From: Hexactinellida sp. DTS-2022
Taxonomy: Eukaryota > Porifera > Hexactinellida
DNA: 64,000 nucleotides
Direction: 5' to 3'
NCBI GenBank assembly: GCA_028753945.1
Contig: JAPNXP010000006.1
Coordinates: forward strand, 2,852,001 to 2,916,000
Positions 47,925-60,100 of the stretch are shown here, piece after piece. Below the pieces are notes generated by a model. That model saw only the letters and a program-made list of their open reading frames with translations. It was not told the DNA's origin and made no database searches. Both the position numbers and the translations under genes were made by a program. Position 1 is the first letter of the stretch; each line of letters begins with the position of its first letter.

Positions 47925-48125
47925 CAGTGATGGATCTAGACTTTTACCTCAGGGAGGGGTTAACGAAGTCCAATTGAAGTCAGGGGGGGGGGGTAATTTA
48001 CATTTCGCTATAGTTAATTAAACCCCCCCCTGAGAGGGGGGTCAGAAATAATCTCAGGGGGTCCTTTTTCTCAAAAAGAAATTTCAGGGGGGGGGGCCCC
48101 TGAAGGGGGTATAGATGAAACCCTG
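47925..48125. mobile_element. hAT MITE with G/C runs
   Basis: Ends CAGTGATGGATCTAGA / ATAGATGAAACCCTG with a perfect 8-bp duplication gaaacagg (47917-47924, 48126-48133). Runs of 7-9 G or C inside. Confidence 0.82.
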
Positions 48126-48911
48126 GAAACAGGCATATATTGAAGCATTGAAGTTATTTTCTAAGAATTTGCGCGGTTTTTTCAAAATCCATCATGATAG
48201 ATGTTGGGTTTAACTCGGGTTCTAGTTAAAGCAGTTTGAGGTTCTTTCTGTCGTATGTTAGTTCGTTCTTAGCCAGAAGCAAACCATATACACAAGGGAA
48301 AATGTATCCTTCTCTCTCAGCATGAATTGTATACGTATATCTTAAAAATTGTTCGAGAACTACTTTGAAAGTTCCATCACAATACCAGTTTGAACTTTCC
48401 TTAAGTATGGATATAAAGTTAGAAGTCCCAAAGAGTAGGTGTCTTTGTATATCACCTTCTCCTGAATCAAAAAGTAAGAAACGATCTCCCCTGTGAGTAA
48501 CTTTCAGAGAACTTGGAATGATCACATCCACATAAGAGGAAGGATTACCAACATATTCTTCTGTGGTTCTTTTGTAATTTCATATTGTTCTTGTGACAGA
48601 TTCTAGTTTCGGGAGTTATACTACACCTTCAGCAGACATATTTTGAACAGAATTGGCAAGGAGATTCCTAGTACTTGATACTTTATTTTGTCATTATTCA
48701 TTGTATGTAAACTTGCTTTGCAACTTCCTCTTTTTACACAAAACCAGTATTCAATACCTTTCGCAAATCTGTTCAATGTGTAAATCAAACCGCCTCGTCC
48801 TTGTTCTTTCACTTTTAAGCCTCTCAATACAAGTTGGGATAGTAAGGGAAGAAGTAGCCATGTTTTGATATATCTAGTACATAAATAAAGCTATATATGT
48901 TAATATGTATC

Positions 48912-49446
48912 AGGGTTGGGTCCAAATACGTATTTGTACTTGTATTTGTATTTAATTTTTCTGAAATTGGGTATTTGTATTTGTAACTGTATTTGAATAT
49001 CATATGTTAGGTGTATTTGTAATTGTATTTGAAGTCGAGAATAAGTATTCATATATGTATTTGTATTTGGTTTCTATATTTGACAAATAAATTTATAACA
49101 CGAAAGATTGTGTTGCTGGTAAATATTTCGTCCAGATAGATGTCGCCTAAGTGATGAACGTTTCGAACAACATATCATTAATTGCAACCAAGAAAAGTAT
49201 AGTGATAGTTAAACTAGGTAATTTATGATAGAAATAATATTTAATAACAATTATCGTTTTCTGTGAGAATTTTTGTTTAATTTGGTAATTGCTAAATCGT
49301 ATTTGTATTTGTATCTGTATTTGTATTTGTATTTGTAATTGTATTTGAATCTATTAATTTAGGCGTAATTGTATTCGTATTTGGTTTCTGCTCAGTGTAT
49401 TTGTATTTGTATTTGATCAAGAAAAATGTATTTGAACCCAACCCTG
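48912..49446. mobile_element. hAT-type element rich in GTATTT
   Basis: Ends CAGGGTTGGGTCCAAATAC / GTATTTGAACCCAACCCTG with a perfect 8-bp duplication atatgtat (48904-48911, 49447-49454). The interior is tandem tatttg. A TA microsatellite follows to 49500. Confidence 0.87.
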
Positions 49447-49486
<40 letters not shown>

Positions 49487-49552
49487 GTGTATATATATAT
49501 CTAATCACATAACTTAAACTTTCATATTCAGAACGAGTCCAGGAGCAGAGGC

Positions 49553-49651
49553 GGAGCCAGGGGGCCTCGAGCCCCTCCCTCTGATTATAACGTCCTCATA
49601 CAGCTTCCCTCCTGAATCCCCCAGATCCTGCCGAAAATCCTGGCGTCGCCT
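49553..49651. mobile_element. Short hAT-like MITE
   Basis: Inverted ends CAGAGGCGGAGCCAGG / CCTGGCGTCGCCTCTG with imperfect flanks (gtccagga / gtccagag). From 49660 to 50200 nothing else is recognised. Confidence 0.55.
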
Positions 49652-50206
49652 CTGGTCCAGAGGATGGTAGAAATGCTGTCAAGAACCAATTTTACTATTA
49701 GTTGTTAATAGACCTTTTCTTCCCAAATTATTCAGTTTACATCCTTCTAAATGTCAATTTACCGTGTTGATACAAGCAGTTATTAGCTGGTAGCAACACG
49801 TGTTTGTTCTTAAGAGTGAGTTAGCCGTTAAATGTTCTAATTTGCTGTTAACTGCAAGTTAGTAGCTGTTAACGGCAAATTTGACTCCTTGCTGTATATG
49901 TAATCTCTCCAAAACTTATCTCACATATAGAAGACATATTTCTTTTTACCCTTTTGTGTCAGTAAAGTTTCAACCGCCCCTGAGAATGACTGATGTGTAA
50001 AACATTTTTTTAAGTATTTGAATAATGTATAAATATTATAGTTCATGACAGTACTTATTATTGTAATCATTATTGAAGGGTGATGAAACAGTACTTGATG
50101 ACAATTCGTAAATAGGATAATAAAGACAATCAGTTAATTAATTAGGACAAACCACTGACTTCCGAGTCCCGAGTCCTCTGATAAACCACTTCCAGTGTAC
50201 ATACTA

Positions 50207-50862
50207 CACTGACGGCCAAAAGTATATTAACACCAATATTATGAATTCTTAAATTCAAGCTGCTAGCAACATTAGTAGATACTTCATGGATGTTGACATA
50301 AAATGATATATTAAATAGAATAAAATGACAAAATATTTGAATTTAAATTTTTATAGAGGTGTTAAACTCATCTGATCATTATGAGACAATTAGAATATAC
50401 AAATTCAGATTTCAGATTTGAATACTATATAGTCAAATTATTCTAGGTGCACAATTTCTAATCAATACGAATATTTTCCACTGATATACACCCACTTTCC
50501 AATTTGTGCGACTTGTGCCATAAGTGCCAAGTGGCAGAAACACTTGTGCCACTTCATGGATATTGTGTAAAATTGACTTAAAATAACAATAAATGAAGTT
50601 TAGAACTACAATATATTTAAAGTAATTTAGAGTTAATTAATTACACAGCCGTCAACAAAGTATTAGAAGCATATGGTGTCTGGAACAGGGTCTTATTAAG
50701 GCCGATCTTGGTGTAAATTTTGCACTAAGATTTTTGGAGTTACACCACGATTCAGGGTCGGCCGCGGTAGCCGCAGTGTTGAGTTACACCAAAGTCTCAA
50801 CCTAAAAAAAACCCTGGTCTGGAATATAATTCCTGTTCTTCATATACTTTGGGCTGTCAGTG
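50207..50862. mobile_element. Tc1/mariner-type MITE
   Basis: Inverted ends CACTGACGGCCAAAAGTATA / TATACTTTGGGCTGTCAGTG between TA dinucleotides. It keeps the unoccupied form of the sequence around 8780-8860 and 10200-10700, and itself holds a hAT MITE at 50686-50816. Confidence 0.7.
50686..50816. mobile_element. hAT MITE nested in the Tc1-type MITE
   Basis: Ends CAGGGTCTTATTAAGG / CTAAAAAAAACCCTG with a perfect 8-bp duplication gtctggaa (50678-50685, 50817-50824). A relative near 3784 is interrupted by a palindromic unit. Confidence 0.82.
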
Positions 50863-51134
50863 TATATTGATCTTTAGAAATGTTATGTGACCCAAAATTC
50901 CCGAAAATGAAAGCGTTACATAAATTACTGTTTGAACGGCCCTTAATATATACAGATTTCCTCAGCAAGTGTTTTAGTATATTTTAAATTCAAATGGAAA
51001 ATATCATTCAAATTGAAAACAAATTACAATAATAGTAATCAAACTTAAACTCAAATAGCAGAAACATAAAATCAATTATATAAGTATCCCTCTCAGTATA
51101 TATAAAGTTATACTCAATACCTGCTAGAGTAATA

Positions 51135-54100
51135 TCAATGAGGCATGCTGTCCACCAGAACGCTGTAGCAGTAGTCACATACACGGACTGGCTTAGAGGA
51201 TGCGGCTAATGGGAAATCATTATCTGAACACGTGGCACAGTAAATGCCACCACAGTTACGACAGTGGTGTTTCCGTCGTTTAATTGTGAATGATTTCTGA
51301 CACTTATGACACTCGTTAGTGGATTCGTCCTCAACCCATATGCGAGTGTTGGACTGTTTGATGTCTGAGAGGTTCTGACGAGCAGAGCACATCGACTGAC
51401 CCATCTCTACCAGGGCTATCTCCTGCTCAGCGCAGCCCTATTGAGAAAAGGAAGCATAAAATTCCAAGTATAAAATAGTAACTACTAACTACGGATTGAA
51501 TAGAAAATGGAACGAAACAGTTAAAGAAACGAATAAAATCAGACTTTCGAAAGTTAGTAAGTAATGGTTGGATTCTGGAAATTATCAGAGGGTCGGATCC
51601 ATTATGGATTTTATGTAGGGAATTATCCAGGAGCGCGATACGCTCCTTTTGGAGTATGATTTAGGGAAAAAATTAATTAGGAGCGCGAAAAATTGGAATC
51701 TTCTCCTATACCGTAACATTAATTTGTGATTTAGGCGTATGAAAATTGGATCAGACCAGGATTAGGACGGATACCGACAATTCGTAGGAGCGTATTTACA
51801 AATGGCTGTATAATACTGATTTTATGGATCTAAAATCGATTACAAACATGAGTAAATAGGTATAGACTTATTGATGAATTTGGTATGATATTTGAACCCA
51901 TGGCAGGGTGTGATACAGAGGGGGGGGGGCCCTGGGATTTCCCCCCCCCAACAAAAGTTCCCCCCCAAGGAAAGATGCCCCCATCCCAGGAATTGCTTAA
52001 CTTTGCCTCATAGTTATTAAATAAAAGATAAGTAATTGCTAATATAAACAGGATTAAAGCATAGAATGTAATGCCAACTAAATACATTAATTTAGGCCTA
52101 TACATGTACATATATGCTGCTCCTTCATCCAATTGAACAGTCTGTTTCTAGGAAAGTTCCCCCCCCCCAGGAAAAATTTCTGTATCAATCCCTGCATGGT
52201 CATCCTAATCGATTTGAAAATACCGTACTTGTATATGTGGATTATGGATTTGTATTCTGGATAACGATTCGAATGGGAAAGCTGCATTTGTCGGAATTTT
52301 GATGTTGTCATTTGTCCGAAAATGTGGGACCTTCACTTGTCCGAATCGTTTTTCAGTATACTGTTACTTGTCCGAGAATGTACTGATGTTTTTAAATATA
52401 TAGGATTGTTTTTAAAAATGTATGTAATTTTGGAACAATTGTCCGTACTTGTATTTAATAAATTGATTATATTTAATTGATTATTTTAACATGCATAGGT
52501 AAAACAAGGAAATAGAATCAGAGAAATACGAAGGAAATGAAGTATGTGTATCCCTTGTATGGAGTATGATTAGTTGTATATCTTGAAAATTGAATTAATG
52601 GTGGAGCGACACACAGGGCAAGTTTGTGCTAGAATCTCTATCTCTTGGCTGAAATCAGAGCAACAATTTGCATGCCTGCATGGCATAAATACCCATGTTT
52701 CCAGTCGTGGTCCAAGACATACAATACATTGGTTCCAAATTGTTGGAGCATCATCGCTCTCACCTTCATCTTCAGAACTACTTGAGAATGCATCTTGAGT
52801 ACTCACAACATTGCCTATTGTATCATTTGTATGGCTCATAGCTTTCTGAAATTCTAATGGATTGTATACTCCATCTTTGAGTTTGTGTTTACATTTAATC
52901 CTATCTTCATCGTGTTTTAAGTCCTTCTTCCTCCTTGGCCTACTGATTTCCCTTCCCTCGCGCAAATCTGCCAATGTCATTATCAGTGTCCTCTATTATA
53001 TGATTAATTGATTCCATAAAGGTCCATATTCGTGGATGACAGGTTTTTACTATAGATTTTATTTTGGAATGGTAAGATTCAGCTGCATTGTTGGTGGCAA
53101 GAGTTAGATCATATATTGATAGTTTCTGCGGTGTAACTTGCCTTAGCCAACGTCTTTTGAGATATATTTGCAACTTTTCCAATTTCGACCTTTGGAATGA
53201 TGTACTGTCGGAATTTGAAGGAGACTAGATGTGGGATATATTAGATTAGAGCTTCTGGCAAAAATGGTATATTGCCATTAGTTGTCTTATTTAAGTAGTT
53301 GTCTGTAAATCATTACAGAATCCTTGGCTCAATCCAAGCTTCTGTGCTTTGGCCCATATCCGTTGAGTATAATGGAACCGGTGGCCATACATCTTGAATT
53401 CCGGGTACACAGCTTTAAACAGCTTTAAGATTTACATTTCGTTTTAAGTTGATAAACTTGAGTCTTGTAAAGGTCAACACTGTGATCGTGATATTTCAAG
53501 GGAGTGGTTAGATTTGTTTCTTTGTTCAACCTGCTCGTGCCTCGGCAACCGGTTCGAAATATATCGCACTTCAGGTAGATATAATTCTCCATAGGTTTGG
53601 ACTGGACATACTTGTTTCCATCAGGAGTACAGAATATGTTGCCTGAGGTTCGTTTATATTCTTCTCTAGTGTATTCCATCTTGTTTCAAAGAAAAAAAAT
53701 TGTTTTAATTCATATATCTGTTGGTAAGTTGGTTTTAGATTCGCAAAACCATATTCAAACTTGCATTTGAAAATTCGGACAAGTGTTGACAGTATACAGT
53801 ATACTGAAAAACGATTCGGACAAGTGACGGTCCAACATTTTCGGACAAATGACAACATCAAAATTCGGACAAATGCAGGCACCTCCTTAAAATCTATCTA
53901 GAATCCTTGCTATTATACTAGTATAGTCGCGTTAATAATATAACCAGGGATAGTTGGGTTAAGATTTTTGATAATTCACTGATAATAATGCCGATCAAAC
54001 AAAAATGTTTCTACGTATTTGTAAACTACTTCCGAACTAAACTCCCTCGCAATTGATTATAAATTGTGCAATTGAGTTTTACAGATTTTTATCAACTTTA

Positions 54101-57100
54101 ATTCATCAATAGCATTATTTTTTTGGTTAAACACAATTAAAAGTATTAATCAAAGCAGAGTTATTCGGAAGTAACACTCTAATTTGTCAATGGTGGACGC
54201 GTTTGTTACTTCGGCCGCACAAATACATTCTAATTTTAAATTTAAACTACAAATAAAAAGATGGATAAAAACTCAATTTCGATCAATACCAAGGCTTTAT
54301 CCATTGTTAGGCACTCCTAAATTCTCTTGTACGTGATTTATGTTACTTATATATTTGCGATTGAAAAAGCAAACATAGCCAAAAATTTGAATAAAATCCT
54401 GTGTAAGTCATTAGACCCTGCCTGATCAGAATTCAGTTATTAAACACAGTAACAAACCTCTTGTAGATCTCCCACTCTTTGCTGTAGAGTATCATGCTCT
54501 TTCAAGAGGATAGCCAACTCCTTACTCTCCTCAGTTAAAGCTAAGTTAGCAACCTTAACCTGTTCTAACTCGCTCTGTAGAGCCATGCGCCACTGCTTCT
54601 CCATTATCAAGTCTCGTTCTGTATTTTGAAATCTAAGGAGAAGTTTGAATTAATAATTGGAGGAGAATATCTATACTATAAAACTCAAGGGTGGGTGTAT
54701 ATATTTGGTTGTATGTTCCGAGTTGATTGAAGAAACTGGACGGTTTCGAAATCTGATTTTTGGCATATAGGGGTAACTTTTGGCACCCGCCAACAAGTTG
54801 AGGTTTCCACTCAAAATTTCTCACACCTCGACAAGTTATGACGTCATTGTCACATTTCGAGAACCCAGAAAATTCACTTAATCGCGCATAATTCGCGCCC
54901 TCTAAGAGATCAAAATCTGAAAATTTAATAGAACATGTACATTAATGATGCGGACACGTTGGTCACACCAGATCGCCACTATGCTAACTCATTATCGCAT
55001 GATGACGTAATCATTAAAATTTCACATTGTTAAATTTGACTATTTAGGCCTATTTACGCTTTATAATCAATATTAGGAGTAAATAATCACACACCAACCG
55101 CGAAGCGGTTGGTGTGTGGTTGTGTTCTGCCGCGAAGCGACCTAGCAAGCGAAGCGCGCTAGTGTACTATAAAACTGAAAAATTAATAATAGTTTTTCCT
55201 TAGCGAGGCACGAAGTGCCGATTGCAACATACAACAACCGCTTTGCGGTAGTTGTGTGGGGTGACACGTCGTAAAACGAGCGAGCAAGCGTAGCGCGCTA
55301 GTAATTACTAATATAAACTTAAATGAATATTCGAAATTAAAAATTCGAAAAATTCGATTTTCTCTAAAAGAATACCAAATATACAATATTAAAATTAAAA
55401 GTAGCCCCTCGAATAATCGCCCCTAAAGGTTAAAAATTAATAATCACAATTTATTTCCAAATACAGTGCAATGTCGATTAACTGAACTCTTCTATTATCC
55501 GAACATAACTGGCTGGTCCCAATGTTAGTCAGTAGCGGCGCTAGCACATCAAAGGAGGGAGTGCAACGGGAGGTGCTGTTGTATTTCAGGGGGTGCAAGC
55601 ATTTTGTTCAGTTACAGCCTGCCAGAATGTTTGAATGAGTATTGTGTCATGTTATCACGGTGATCTTTTATAGAAAGTAGCTATGACTTTAGGTTGCTAC
55701 TCAAATCTAATATTCGAAAACTTTCAACATATTAAACAATAAGGAGAACATTGATATCAAATCACTTAGTGCTAAATTTGAAATAGTCATTCATGCTAAT
55801 CCTTATATAAGTGGGTTAGTTATGCAATTAAACTTGAATAATATAGATTCTAAATACACCTTGAATTATCTGAGTACTCCTTGCCACTGCCCCTGATGTT
55901 AGTACATATATTAGTTCTACCTTAAATTATCCGAACACGTTTGACAATTCAAACGAGTTCGGGGCCTAAACTACTACTATTTGAGTAAATATGGTATTTA
56001 GATTTTAACAAATATACAGTCGACTCCGCTTAATTGGGACACTTTAGTTAGAGCATATTTTGATCCAATGAAGTGGAGTCTACTGTAATACAACTGTAAT
56101 GTCTTGATACAATATGCAATACAGTAGAACCTCGTTAATACGAACACCAACGGACGGTAGAATTTGTTCGCTTTATCCGGAGTTCGTATTAATTGTGTTC
56201 GTATTAACGAGAGCATACTGTACCTCTGTTCAGAATCGCTGAGTGCATTAGTGAGCTGTGTGGTAGAGTGCTGAGATATCTGCAGCTGCTCCTTATTGGT
56301 CTGTATCGCTGTTCTCATCTTCTGGTTGTCATTAGACAGACCGCCACACGTAGTCTCCAATGACTCGATGCGCTGAGACTGATCACTCGCAATTTCATTC
56401 TATAGAATAATCCAGTAACAGTAGACCGCTAATTTACCACTGGCAAAAAGTGAATACCGTATATACTATAATAATCCCCCCCCCCCCCCTAAAAAATTAG
56501 CATATCAGTGAAATCACAATTTATTACCACTGCCCGGAGTAAACATCTTCATCTAATTTGTCTCAATATGATTAACAACCGACTATAACAAATAAATTGT
56601 CATAACATGTGATATAATTTAGAATTCACAAAAAAATGGGTCCCAAAATGGCGAAAAAAACAATAATCGCATAGGCTATATTCGAATAAATACGGTACCT
56701 TTTTATTGAGTACATATATTTGGGATAACGTTAGTATGCGTTTTGTTTATAACTATCTATCCAATGTCATTATATAATATTAGGATAAGAAACATCCACT
56801 AATTCAAACCCTAAGTACAAAACAATTGCTGAGGAGTACAAACAATTCCTGAGAACTATTGATAAAATTGACATTATGCATATTTGTACATATTAACATA
56901 TTAACATATAATTAACGGAAATACTATAAGCAAATATAATTTCAAAAAAATCCCTGGATATTCGATGAAATCCCTTAATCCCTGGATAGTTTGTAAGTAT
57001 GACAAGTTCATCGCAGCTCCATTGATTTTAAATAAATTCTGACCCCCCCCCGCCACCAGTTAAAAAAACCTGGCGCCGCGGATGCCCCATATAAGCAATT

Positions 57101-60100
57101 AAAGCAATCGGATCTCATTCTAGCCCCAAAATTGTAGACTGTCTAAGAGTGAGCTCCAAACAAACAAAGTCGAACGAAGAGAATTGGTGTGCATGTTTTT
57201 CATCATAAATTGTATACAAAGGTGTTCTCGTAATAGCAAATTTTTCTTATAGTAAATTGCTCTACTAGCAAATTATATCTCAATGTCAAACGCTAATAGG
57301 CGAACTTGCTATTGTAAAACTAATAGCAAGTTCGCCTATTAGCAAGCAAATTTGGGGGAAATGCGACTTGCCACCAGTGTGCACACGGGTCCATAAATCA
57401 TATATTAAGTGTGTCCTTCAATGATAACATATAATAACACTACCAAGAAGAACCTCGAGAGTATGAACACCAGAGGTTCGCTTTATGCGGAATTCGTATT
57501 AACCGGTCTCATTTAGATCGAAAAGGCTTTGAAGGGGACTGAAATAGTGTTCGTATTAACCGTGTTCGTATTAACGACAAGGTTAATAAATACTATCTCA
57601 CCTGCTCCTCGATCTTATTCTGCATCTGCACCAGAGATGTCTTAGTCTCACTGAGCTGCTCTCGCATAGAAATAATACTATCCTGTTTCTCTTGGATATC
57701 TTTCTCCAGCAGTCTCTGTGCTACCTCGCTCTCTGACCTGAGATGTCTCTGCGCGCTCAGCTCCCTCTCCAGCTCCTGTCTCAGAGCGAGTTCCGACTCC
57801 AGCTGCTTCTGTACTGCCTGGTACAGATCATTAAGCGTGCTACGAGAATGCTGGTATGTATGCCTCTCTATTTCCAAATCGCCTGTAATTACCTCCAGCT
57901 CTTTTTTGTGAACGAGAGAAGAGGACTCCACGACAGTTCTCAGTTCGCACAGTTCTTTAGCAGTTGTGTCTAGCTTCACTTCCAAGTTGGATTTCTCCAA
58001 TTTCTTTGTCTGTATATTCAGTCCCTGCTGCTCTATGGATGAGTTGGCTTGTGTCAACTCCTGCTGCAGTTTCTTATTAAGCTCCTCTAAATAAGCCTTC
58101 TGGTCTAATAGCACTGAGAATTCGTTGACATTCGGAGAATCGCCCGAATTATCCTCGGAATTTTTTTTCGGATCAGATATTTTTGGGTGTGCGAGATAAT
58201 TCCCGTCTTTGAGGAACATGCTGAAGTCAATCACGAGTGAATCAATGTCAAAATCAGACCCTTCGCTTGTCAGGTTGTAATCCAGTGCATTTAGAGATTG
58301 CAAGAGACCTGCAATAATAACAGCGTCCTCTGTTAATAAGATAGACTCGGGTTCGTACCAGTCGACTAGCAGTTCCCTGTTATCCACGAGAGCTTTGAAG
58401 TCGTCAGCAATGCTCTTGCTCATGAGAGACAAGCGCAGCCAAGCTCTGCACTTGCCCAGCGTAGTCTTAATGCCAGGCATTGTCTTAGCGCTGGTCAGGT
58501 TAGGTGTAAGGTTGGGATGGAATTTCTCCACAGCTTCAAGAACGCCTGTAGGGAATCAATTTTAATACCGTATTTACTCGAATAGAATGGTAGGGAACTA
58601 TTAATTTTTATTTGAATGGAGCTACTATTTATTTGAGAAAATACGTTAGATACCATTACCTCTTAACCAACTCCTCTCACGTGCTAATGTGGTGTTTTAT
58701 GATAATCTATTCCAGGATTTTCCTAGTTACCTACTGACGTTAGTATTTATTCACAATTAGTAATTTTAACCCCTTAGGGTGACTATTTGAGTATACTTGC
58801 CAACAGGGGTGGCGCCAGCGACGAAAGCTCGGGGGGGCGAACGGATGTGCTGGGGTGCGGACATACAGTTGTAATGATAATTTCCCGACCTCCTTGCTTG
58901 CGAACGGCCGCTTTTCTTATGTGAACACTGCATTTTCGCCCCCCTCGCGCCGCCACTACTTGCCAACCGGCCCGATTTTGACCAAAGATTTTGTGAATTG
59001 TCCCGCGTCCCGCTTTTAGACACGTTTGTCCCGATTTTTGTACCCTGTATACATTTTTGTGACAATAACAAAATAATATAAAGATCTGAGCATTGCCAGG
59101 GATGGAAACAGCCAAGCTGTTAACAGCAAATGAAAATCGAAGCTGCTAACAGCTAGATGCTAACCAATGCAATAATTGAAATGTTATTATATAATCATTT
59201 AGTTTCATTTTCACTGTTATGTAACTATATCCACTGTATCACCGCATCTAATATATGACTGTATACATTGTCAATATTTATATTCTGAAAAGAATAATCA
59301 AATTCCTTATCAAATTCAAGTGGTAATGATATTTATACTGTAAAATATGAAATTATGGGGTCCAAGGAAGGTCAAAAATCCAATACTCTTGTGTAATCTG
59401 TACACAAATTATCACTATATCCAATAATTATATCACTATAACCAATAAAATTTGTATGGGATTTGCTCGGGGAAGCACCTAAAGCTGCAAAATTATCACT
59501 ATATCCAATATATCACTATATCCAATATCACTATATCTATTATGTACTGTACTACTTCACTTATTTATGTCTAATGTTCTTTGTCCCGCCAAACTTCCTT
59601 ATGTCCCGCCAAAATTCATTCCTCCGTCCCGCCAAAGACTTGCTATAGGTTGGCAAGTATTTTCGAGTAAGGGATACAATTCGAAAGTAAAGAAATATGT
59701 TCATATAAAGTTATAAACGATACTTTCTTAATACCAAAATAAAACCGTTTCCTAAAATATGGTTCTTTTAATTAATGAGTATCCACTATACTATACAATC
59801 TCGTTTTTTAATCTCGGTTACTAATACGTACACTATTTCGTTCTCATTCAAATATGACAATACATAATAATCATGTTACGGTCAGGTCAGATTATTGTGA
59901 ACAATGTTTTATCTGCTTATTAGAATTTTTTTATTTTGAATAAGAAATATGGTCCCAAATAAAACTTACATAGGGTTGGTATTCAATTGAGTTCTCATAT
60001 TATGGGGTCTCTCTATTATCAACAAAAATTTTTGGCCACAGAAGGTTCGGCCACAGAAGGTTCGGCTAGACAGGACCAAATCCTAACCTAGTGTGAACTA

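Larger units (their letters stand above)
46474..48870 (-). pseudogene. Decayed MULE transposase with nested insertions
   Basis: Starts with a MULE end (gaatgacggaaaattcgtcgcc) at 46474. The transposase reads on the - strand: a FLYWCH-like finger at about 48827-48690 (GGLIYTLNRFAKGIEYWFCVKRGSCKASLH), the first DDE segment at 48585-48230 (SNWYCDGTFKVVLEQF), scattered middle pieces, and a tail near 46610-46570 (LEYLRGIAYN). Many stops and indels mark it as long dead. Three younger elements sit inside it: 46854-47323, 47400-47734 and 47925-48125. The right terminal repeat is not found. Confidence 0.75.

Noticed and set aside
56223..56225. AG/GTACAG as donor of exon 3 in the RUFY-like gene
   Set aside because: It gives a phase that leads to a stop in exon 4; the donor four bases on keeps the coiled-coil frame.
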